Assembly: GCA_037893225.1 (NCBI GenBank) | Contig: JAZGUH010000451.1 | Coordinates: 1,754,001-1,818,000 of the forward strand | Length of the DNA stretch: 64,000 nucleotides | Source of the DNA: Hippasteria phrygiana | Taxonomy: Eukaryota; Echinodermata; Asteroidea; Valvatida; Goniasteridae | Reading direction: 5' to 3' | Notes under the pieces: model-generated | Told to the model about the DNA's origin: nothing | Databases searched by the model: none | What the model saw: the letters and a program-made list of their open reading frames with translations, nothing else | Program-made: the position numbers and the translations under genes | In this document: piece after piece, positions 53,104 through 62,691 of the stretch | Position numbering within the stretch: the first letter of the stretch is position 1 | Layout: every line of letters starts with the position of its first letter

Positions 53104-54973
53104 ATGCAGTAAACGGAAGAACGCACACAGAGTTCACCAGAAGAAATTTGTTGCGAGGTTTGAATTTTCTCGAAGAGTTCTAACGCTGTGAAGCTGGCGA
53201 TGGTCTCAAATTGTTGCGCTATATCTAAGCTACCAATACGTGTGAAAATTGCTAGATTTGGTCAATATCCCAATAAATTATGAACAGGGAAAGGAGGGGC
53301 GTTCATCTGAAAATGTGGCAAACGTTAAGCAGTCACAATGCAGTAAACGGGAGAACGCACACAGAGTTCACAGGAAGAAATTTGTTGCGAGGTTTGAATT
53401 TTCTCGAAGAGTTCTAACGCTGTGAAGCTGGCGATGGTCTCAAATTGTTGCGCTAGATCTAAGCTACCCATACGTGTGAAAATTACTGGATTTGGTCAAT
53501 ATCCCATTCAATTATGAACAGGGAAAGGAGGGGCGTTCATCTGAAAATTTGGCAAACGTTAAGCAGTCACAATGCAGTAAACGGAAGAACGCACACAGAG
53601 TTCACGGAAAGAAATTTGTTGCGAGGTTTGAATTTTCTCGAAGAGTTCTAACGCTGTGAAGCTGGCGATGGTCTGAAATTGTTGCGCTATATATAAGCTA
53701 CCCATACGTGTGAAAATTGCTGGATTTGGTCAATATCCTATTAAATTATGAACAGGGAAAGGAGGGGCGTTCATCTGAAAATTTGGCAAACGTTAAGCAG
53801 TCACAATGCAGTAAACGGGAGAACGCAAACAGAGTTCACAGGAAAAAAATGTTGCGAGGTTTGAATTTTCTCGAAGAGTTCTAACGCTGTGAAGCTGGCG
53901 ATGGTCTCAAACTGTTGCGCTAGATCTAAGCTACCCATACGTGTGAAAATTACTGGATTTGGTGAATATTTCATTCAATTATGAACAGGGAAAGGAGGGG
54001 CGTTCATCTGAAAATGTGGCAAACGTTAAGCAGTCACAATGCAGTAAACGGAAGAACGCACACAGAGTTCACCGGAAGAAATTTGTTGCGAGGTTTGAAT
54101 TTTCTCGAAGAGTTCTAACGCTGTGAAGCTGGCGATAGTCTCAAATTGTTGCGCTAGATCTAAGCTACCAATACGTGTGAAAATTGCTGGATTTGGTCAA
54201 TATCCCAATAAATTATGAACAGGGAAAGGAGGGGCGTTCATCTGAAAATGTGGCAAACGTTAAGCAGTCACAATGCAGTAAACGGGAGAACGCACACAGA
54301 GTTCAGGGGAAAAAGATGTTGCGAGGTTTGAATTTTCTCGAAGAGTTCTCACGCTATGAAGCTGGCGATGGTCTCAAATTGTTGCGCTAGATCTAAGCTA
54401 CCCATACGTGTGAAAATGACTGGATTTGGTCAATATCCCATTCAAATATGAACAGGGAAAGGAGGGTCGTTCATCTGAAAATGTGGCAAACGTTAAGCAA
54501 TCACAATGCAGTAAACGGAAGAACGCACACAGAGTTCACCAGAAGAAATTTGTTGCGAGGTTTGAATTTTCTCGAAGAGTTCTAACGCTGTGAAGCTGGC
54601 GATGGTCTCAAATTGTTGCGCTATATCTAAGCTACCAATACGTGTGAAAATTGCTAGATTTGGTCAATATCCCAATAAATTATGAACAGGGAAAGGAGGG
54701 GCGTTCATCTGAAAATGTGGCAAACGTTAAGCAGTCACAATGCAGTAAACGGGAGAACGCACACAGAGTTCACAGGAAGAAATTTGTTGCGAGGTTTGAA
54801 TTTTCTCGAAGAGTTCTAACGCTGTGAAGCTGGCGATGGTCTCAAATTGTTGCGCTAGATCTAAGCTACCCATACGTGTGAAAATTACTGGATTTGGTCA
54901 ATATCCCATTCAATTATGAACAGGGAAAGGAGGGGCGTTCATCTGAAAATTTGGCAAACGTTAAGCAGTCACA

Positions 54974-57780
54974 ATGCAGTAAACGGAAGAACGCACACAG
55001 AGTTCACGGAAAGAAATTTGTTGCGAGGTTTGAATTTTCTCGAAGAGTTCTAACGCTGTGAAGCTGGCGATGGTCTGAAATTGTTGCGCTATATCTAAGC
55101 TACCCATACGTGTGAAAATTGCTGGATTTGGTCAATATCCTATTAAATTATGAACAGGGAAAGGAGGGGCGTTCATCTGAAAATTTGGCAAACGTTAAGC
55201 AGCCACAATGCAGTAAACGGGAGAACGCACACAGAGTTCACGGGAAGAAATTTGTTGCGAGGTTTGAATTTTCTCGAAGAGTTCTCACGCTATGAAGCTG
55301 GCGATGGTCTCAAATTGTTGCGCTAGATCTAAGCTACCCATACGTGTGAACATTACTGGATTTGGTCAATATCCCATTCAAATATGAACAGGGAAAGGAG
55401 GGTCGTTCATCTGAAAATGTGGAAAACGTTAAGCAGTCACAATGCAGTAAACGGGAGAACGCACACAGAGTTCACAGGAAGAAATATGTTGCGAGGTTTG
55501 AATTTTCTCGAAGAGTTCTAACGCTGTGAAGCTGGCGATGGTCTCAAATTGTTGCGCTAGATCTAAGCTACCCATACGTGTGAAAATTACTGGATTTGGT
55601 GAATATCCCATTCAATTATGAACAGGGAAAGGAGGGGCGTTCATCTGAAAATGTGGCAAACGTTAAGCAGTCACAATGCAGTAAACGGAAGAACGCACAC
55701 AGAGTTCACCAGAAGAAATTTGTTGCGAGGTTTGAATTTTCTCGAAGAGTTCTAACGCTGTGAAGCTGGCGATGGTCTCAAATTGTTGCGCTAGATCTAA
55801 GCTACCCATACGTGTGAAAATTACTGGATTTGGTCAATATCCCATTCAATTATGAACAGGGAAAGGAGGGGCGTTCATCTGAAAATTTGGCAAACGTTAA
55901 GCAGTCACAATGCAGTAAACGGAAGAACGCACACAGAGTTCACGGAAAGAAATTTGTTGCGAGGTTTGAATTTTCTCGAAGAGTTCTAACGCTGTGAAGC
56001 TGGCGATGGTCTGAAATTGTTGCGCTATATCTAAGCTACCCATACGTGTGAAAATTGCTGGATTTGGTCAATATCCTATTAAATTATGAACAGGGAAAGG
56101 AGGGGCGTTCATCTGAAAATTTGGCAAACGTTAAGCAGCCACAATGCAGTAAACGGGAGAACGCACACAGAGTTCACGGGAAGAAATTTGTTGCGAGGTT
56201 TGAATTTTCTCGAAGAGTTCTCACGCTATGAAGCTGGCGATGGTCTCAAATTGTTGCGCTAGATCTAAGCTACCCATACGTGTGAACATTACTGGATTTG
56301 GTCAATATCCCATTCAAATATGAACAGGGAAAGGAGGGTCGTTCATCTGAAAATGTGGAAAAAGTTAAGCAGTCACAATGCAGTAAACGGGAGAACGCAC
56401 ACAGAGTTCACAGGAAGAAATATGTTGCGAGGGTTGAATTTTCTCGAAGAGTTCTAACGCTGTGAAGCTGGCGATGGTCTCAAATTGTTGCGCTAGATCT
56501 AAGCTACCCATACGTGTGAAAATTACTGGATTTGGTGAATATCCCATTCAATTATGAACAGGGAAAGGAGGGGCGTTCATCTGAAAATGTGGCAAACGTT
56601 AAGCAGTCACAATGCAGTAAACGGAAGAACGCACACAGAGTTCACAGGAAGAAATTTGTTGCGAGGTTTGAATTTTCTCGAAGAGTTCTAACGCTGTGAA
56701 GCTGGCGATGGTCTCAAATTGTTGCGCTAGATCTAAGCTACCAATACGTGTGAAAATTGCTAGATTTGGTCAATATCCCAATAAATTATGAGCAGGGAAA
56801 GGAGGGGCGTTCATCTGAAAATTTGGCAAACGTTAAGCAGTCACAATGCAGTAAACGGGAGAACGCACACAGAGTTCACGGGAATTTTGTTTTGCTAGGT
56901 TTGAATTTTCTCGAAGAGTTCTCACGCTATGAAGCTGGCGATGGTCTCAAATTGTTGCGCTAGATCTAAGCTACCCATACGTGTGAAAATTACTGGATTT
57001 GGTCAATATACCATTCAATTATGAACAGGGAAAGGAGGGGCGTTCATCTGAAAATTTGGCAAACGTTAAGCAGCCACAATGCAGTAAACGGGAGAACGCA
57101 CACAGAGTTCACGGGAAGAAATTTGTTGTGAGGTTTGAATTTTCTCGAAGAGTTCTCACGCTATGAAGCTGGCGATGGTCTCAAATTGTTGCGCTAGATC
57201 TAAGCTACCCATACGTGTGAACATTACTGGATTTGGTCAATATCCCATTCAAATATGAACAGGGAAAGGAGGGTCGTTCATCTGAAAATGTGGAAAACGT
57301 TAAGCAGTCACAATGCAGTAAACGGGAGAACGCACGCAGAGTTCACAGGAAGAAATATGTTGCGAGGTTTGAATTTTCTCGAAGAGTTCTAACGCTGTGA
57401 AGCTGGCGATGGTCTCAAATTGTTGCGCTAGATCTAAGCTACCAATACGTGTGAAAATTACTGGATTTGGTGAATATCCCATTCAATTATGAACAGGGAA
57501 AGGAGGGGCGTTCATCTGAAAATGTGGCAAACGTTAAGCAGTCACAATGCAGTAAACGGAAGAACGCACACAGAGTTCACCAGAAGAAATTTGTTGCGAG
57601 GTTTGAATTTTCTCGAAGAGTTCTAACGCTGTGAAGCTGGCGATGGTCTCAAATTGTTGCGCTAGATCTAAGCTACCCATACGTGTGAAAATTACTGGAT
57701 TTGGTCAATATCCCATTCAATTATGAACAGGGAAAGGAGGGGCGTTCATCTGAAAATTTGGCAAACGTTAAGCAGTCACA
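54974..57780 (+). repeat. Twelve-monomer duplicated block, left copy
   Basis: Matches 58249-61055 at a constant +3275 bp (14 monomers minus 1). The block has two passes of 'cggaaag/gctatatc', 'cagccac/tcacgctatg/gaacatt', 'gtggaaaa-gggagaac/gaaatatg/gtgaatatccc' and 'caccag' monomers, plus a 'ttatgagcag' monomer and a 233-bp 'gggaattttgttttgctagg' monomer. Differences seen are 'cgcacgcag' at about 57328 (left copy only) and 'taaaagggagaacacac' at about 59192 (right copy only). Confidence 0.82.
56846..57078 (+). repeat. 233-bp monomer with rewritten segment (three copies)
   Basis: The normal 'gggaagaaatttgttgcgagg' stretch is replaced by 'gggaattttgttttgctagg' at about 56880, with further copies in 60121-60353 and 61992-62224. 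Several substitutions and a net 1-bp loss are packed into about 20 bp, with flanks unchanged. The preceding monomer in each case carries 'ttatgagcag', a private A-to-G change, so the pair travels as a unit. Confidence 0.85.
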
Positions 57781-58248
57781 ATGCAGTAAACGGAAGAACG
57801 CACACAGAGTTCACGGAAAGAAATTTGTTGCGAGGTTTGAATTTTCTCGAAGAGTTCTAACGCTGTGAAGCTGGCGATGGTCTCAAATTGTTGCGCTAGA
57901 TCTAAGCTACCCATACGTGTGAAAATTGCTGGATTTGGTCAATATCCTATTAAATTATGAACAGGGAAAGGAGGGGCGTTCATCTGAAAATTTGGCAAAC
58001 GTTAAGCAGCCACAATGCAGTAAACGGGAGAACGCACACAGAGTTCACGGGAAGAAATTTGTTGCGAGGTTTGAATTTTCTCGAAGAGTTCTAACGCTGT
58101 GAAGCTGGCGATGGTCTCAAATTGTTGCGCTAGATCTAAGCTACCCATACGTGTGAAAATTACTGGATTTGGTCAATATCCCATTCAATTATGAACAGGG
58201 AAAGGAGGGGCGTTCATCTGAAAATTTGGCAAACGTTAAGCAGTCACA
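57781..58248 (+). repeat. Two monomers between the 12-monomer copies
   Basis: The first (57781-58014) carries 'cggaaag' and 'cctattaaatt' but has 'tctcaaat' and 'gctagatc' in the middle, so it looks like a conversion patch within the 'gctatatc' subtype. The second (58015-58248) is 'cagccac-gggagaac/cacggg' on the left with 'aaaattactgg/cccattcaatt' on the right. Neither recurs at the corresponding place after 61055. Confidence 0.7.
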
Positions 58249-61055
58249 ATGCAGTAAACGGAAGAACGCACACAGAGTTCACGGAAAGAAATTTGTTGCG
58301 AGGTTTGAATTTTCTCGAAGAGTTCTAACGCTGTGAAGCTGGCGATGGTCTGAAATTGTTGCGCTATATCTAAGCTACCCATACGTGTGAAAATTGCTGG
58401 ATTTGGTCAATATCCTATTAAATTATGAACAGGGAAAGGAGGGGCGTTCATCTGAAAATTTGGCAAACGTTAAGCAGCCACAATGCAGTAAACGGGAGAA
58501 CGCACACAGAGTTCACGGGAAGAAATTTGTTGCGAGGTTTGAATTTTCTCGAAGAGTTCTCACGCTATGAAGCTGGCGATGGTCTCAAATTGTTGCGCTA
58601 GATCTAAGCTACCCATACGTGTGAACATTACTGGATTTGGTCAATATCCCATTCAAATATGAACAGGGAAAGGAGGGTCGTTCATCTGAAAATGTGGAAA
58701 ACGTTAAGCAGTCACAATGCAGTAAACGGGAGAACGCACACAGAGTTCACAGGAAGAAATATGTTGCGAGGTTTGAATTTTCTCGAAGAGTTCTAACGCT
58801 GTGAAGCTGGCGATGGTCTCAAATTGTTGCGCTAGATCTAAGCTACCCATACGTGTGAAAATTACTGGATTTGGTGAATATCCCATTCAATTATGAACAG
58901 GGAAAGGAGGGGCGTTCATCTGAAAATGTGGCAAACGTTAAGCAGTCACAATGCAGTAAACGGAAGAACGCACACAGAGTTCACCAGAAGAAATTTGTTG
59001 CGAGGTTTGAATTTTCTCGAAGAGTTCTAACGCTGTGAAGCTGGCGATGGTCTCAAATTGTTGCGCTAGATCTAAGCTACCCATACGTGTGAAAATTACT
59101 GGATTTGGTCAATATCCCATTCAATTATGAACAGGGAAAGGAGGGGCGTTCATCTGAAAATTTGGCAAACGTTAAGCAGTCACAATGCAGTAAAAGGGAG
59201 AACACACACAGAGTTCACGGAAAGAAATTTGTTGCGAGGTTTGAATTTTCTCGAAGAGTTCTAACGCTGTGAAGCTGGCGATGGTCTGAAATTGTTGCGC
59301 TATATCTAAGCTACCCATACGTGTGAAAATTGCTGGATTTGGTCAATATCCTATTAAATTATGAACAGGGAAAGGAGGGGCGTTCATCTGAAAATTTGGC
59401 AAACGTTAAGCAGCCACAATGCAGTAAACGGGAGAACGCACACAGAGTTCACGGGAAGAAATTTGTTGCGAGGTTTGAATTTTCTCGAAGAGTTCTCACG
59501 CTATGAAGCTGGCGATGGTCTCAAATTGTTGCGCTAGATCTAAGCTACCCATACGTGTGAACATTACTGGATTTGGTCAATATCCCATTCAAATATGAAC
59601 AGGGAAAGGAGGGTCGTTCATCTGAAAATGTGGAAAAAGTTAAGCAGTCACAATGCAGTAAACGGGAGAACGCACACAGAGTTCACAGGAAGAAATATGT
59701 TGCGAGGGTTGAATTTTCTCGAAGAGTTCTAACGCTGTGAAGCTGGCGATGGTCTCAAATTGTTGCGCTAGATCTAAGCTACCCATACGTGTGAAAATTA
59801 CTGGATTTGGTGAATATCCCATTCAATTATGAACAGGGAAAGGAGGGGCGTTCATCTGAAAATGTGGCAAACGTTAAGCAGTCACAATGCAGTAAACGGA
59901 AGAACGCACACAGAGTTCACAGGAAGAAATTTGTTGCGAGGTTTGAATTTTCTCGAAGAGTTCTAACGCTGTGAAGCTGGCGATGGTCTCAAATTGTTGC
60001 GCTAGATCTAAGCTACCAATACGTGTGAAAATTGCTAGATTTGGTCAATATCCCAATAAATTATGAGCAGGGAAAGGAGGGGCGTTCATCTGAAAATTTG
60101 GCAAACGTTAAGCAGTCACAATGCAGTAAACGGGAGAACGCACACAGAGTTCACGGGAATTTTGTTTTGCTAGGTTTGAATTTTCTCGAAGAGTTCTCAC
60201 GCTATGAAGCTGGCGATGGTCTCAAATTGTTGCGCTAGATCTAAGCTACCCATACGTGTGAAAATTACTGGATTTGGTCAATATACCATTCAATTATGAA
60301 CAGGGAAAGGAGGGGCGTTCATCTGAAAATTTGGCAAACGTTAAGCAGCCACAATGCAGTAAACGGGAGAACGCACACAGAGTTCACGGGAAGAAATTTG
60401 TTGTGAGGTTTGAATTTTCTCGAAGAGTTCTCACGCTATGAAGCTGGCGATGGTCTCAAATTGTTGCGCTAGATCTAAGCTACCCATACGTGTGAACATT
60501 ACTGGATTTGGTCAATATCCCATTCAAATATGAACAGGGAAAGGAGGGTCGTTCATCTGAAAATGTGGAAAACGTTAAGCAGTCACAATGCAGTAAACGG
60601 GAGAACGCACACAGAGTTCACAGGAAGAAATATGTTGCGAGGTTTGAATTTTCTCGAAGAGTTCTAACGCTGTGAAGCTGGCGATGGTCTCAAATTGTTG
60701 CGCTAGATCTAAGCTACCAATACGTGTGAAAATTACTGGATTTGGTGAATATCCCATTCAATTATGAACAGGGAAAGGAGGGGCGTTCATCTGAAAATGT
60801 GGCAAACGTTAAGCAGTCACAATGCAGTAAACGGAAGAACGCACACAGAGTTCACCAGAAGAAATTTGTTGCGAGGTTTGAATTTTCTCGAAGAGTTCTA
60901 ACGCTGTGAAGCTGGCGATGGTCTCAAATTGTTGCGCTAGATCTAAGCTACCCATACGTGTGAAAATTACTGGATTTGGTCAATATCCCATTCAATTATG
61001 AACAGGGAAAGGAGGGGCGTTCATCTGAAAATTTGGCAAACGTTAAGCAGTCACA
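58249..61055 (+). repeat. Twelve-monomer duplicated block, right copy
   Basis: Copy of 54974-57780 at +3275 bp. Part of it (about 59653-60353) recurs again at about 61524-62224 with an 1871-bp (8-monomer minus 1) spacing. The 'agggttgaatt' variant near 56429 and 59704 and the 'gttgtgagg' variant near 57125 and 60400 are shared by the two copies, confirming the common origin. Confidence 0.82.
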
Positions 61056-62691
61056 ATGCAGTAAACGGAAGAACGCACACAGAGTTCACGGAAAGAAATT
61101 TGTTGCGAGGTTTGAATTTTCTCGAAGAGTTCTAACGCTGTGAAGCTGGCGATGGTCTGAAATTGTTGCGCTATATCTAAGCTACCCATACGTGTGAAAA
61201 TTGCTGGATTTGGTCAATATCCTATTAAATTATGAACAGGGAAAGGAGGGGCGTTCATCTGAAAATTTGGCAAACGTTAAGCAGCCACAATGCAGTAAAC
61301 GGGAGAACGCACACAGAGTTCACGGGAAGAAATTTGTTGCGAGGTTTGAATTTTCTCGAAGAGTTCTCACGCTATGAAGCTGGCGATGGTCTCAAATTGT
61401 TGCGCTAGATCTAAGCTACCCATACGTGTGAACATTACTGGATTTGGTCAATATCCCATTCAAATATGAACAGGGAAAGGAGGGTCGTTCATCTGAAAAT
61501 GTGGAAAAAGTTAAGCAGTCACAATGCAGTAAACGGGAGAACGCACACAGAGTTCACAGGAAGAAATATGTTGCGAGGTTTGAATTTTCTCGAAGAGTTC
61601 TAACGCTGTGAAGCTGGCGATGGTCTCAAATTGTTGCGCTAGATCTAAGCTACCCATACGTGTGAAAATTACTGGATTTGGTGAATATCCCATTCAATTA
61701 TGAACAGGGAAAGGAGGGGCGTTCATCTGAAAATGTGGCAAACGTTAAGCAGTCACAATGCAGTAAACGGAAGAACGCACACAGAGTTCACCAGAAGAAA
61801 TTTGTTGCGAGGTTTGAATTTTCTCGAAGAGTTCTAACGCTGTGAAGCTGGCGATGGTCTCAAATTGTTGCGCTAGATCTAAGCTACCAATACGTGTGAA
61901 AATTGCTAGATTTGGTCAATATCCCAATAAATTATGAGCAGGGAAAGGAGGGGCGTTCATCTGAAAATTTGGCAAACGTTAAGCAGTCACAATGCAGTAA
62001 ACGGGAGAACGCACACAGAGTTCACGGGAATTTTGTTTTGCTAGGTTTGAATTTTCTCGAAGAGTTCTCACGCTATGAAGCTGGCGATGGTCTCAAATTG
62101 TTGCGCTAGATCTAAGCTACCCATACGTGTGAAAATTACTGGATTTGGTCAATATACCATTCAATTATGAACAGGGAAAGGAGGGGCGTTCATCTGAAAA
62201 TTTGGCAAACGTTAAGCAGCCACAATGCAGTAAACAGGAGAACGCACACAGAGTTCACAGGAAGAAATTTGTTCCGAGGTTTGAATTTTCTCGAAGAGTT
62301 CTCACGCTGTGAAGCTGGCGATGGTCTCAAATTGTTGCGCTAGATCTAAGCTACCCATACGTGTGAAAATTACTGGATTTGGTCAATATCTCATTCAATT
62401 ATGAACAGGGAAAGTAGGGGCGTTCATCTGAAAATGTGGCAAACGTTAAGCAGTCACAATGCAGTAAACGGGAGAACGCACAAAGAGTTCACAGGAAGAA
62501 AGTTGTTGCGAGGTTTGAATTTTCTCGAAGAGTTCTAACGCTGTGAAGCTGGCGATGGTCTCAAATTGTTGCGCTAGATCTAAGCTACCCATACGTGTGA
62601 AAATTACTGGATTTGGTCAATATCTCATTCAATTATGAACAGGGAAAGGAGGGTCGTTCATCTGAAAATGTGGCAAACGTTAAGCAGTCAC
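61056..62691 (+). repeat. Partial third copy of the 58-61 kb pattern, then divergent monomers
   Basis: Contains 'cggaaag', 'cagccac/gaacatt', 'gaaatatg', a 'caccag' monomer with 'taccaa/ttgctag/ttatgagcag' on its right (about 61758-61991, hybrid in type), and a third 233-bp 'gggaattttgttttgctagg' monomer (61992-62224). Next come two more divergent monomers with private changes 'aaacaggag', 'gttccgagg', 'gggaaagtagggg' and 'gaaagttgttg'. Confidence 0.78.

Larger units (their letters stand above)
50065..55207 (+). repeat. Second hexameric HOR family (1402-1403 bp), four copies, last partial
   Basis: Copies start at 50065, 51468, 52870 and 54273. The typical order is a short 'ttcagggg/aaaatgactgg/caaatatg' monomer, 'caatcac-caccag/gctatatc/ttgctag', 'gggagaac/cagg/cccattcaatt', 'cggaaag/cctattaaatt', a 'caaacag' poly-A monomer, and 'caccgg/gatag/cccaataaatt'. 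The first copy is divergent: its poly-A monomer has A8 and full length, with private 'tctcaaactgttgcactag'. The third copy begins with a hybrid. The fourth has only its first four monomers. Unit lengths of 1403, 1402 and 1403 bp follow from which members carry the 1-bp deletions. Confidence 0.82.
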
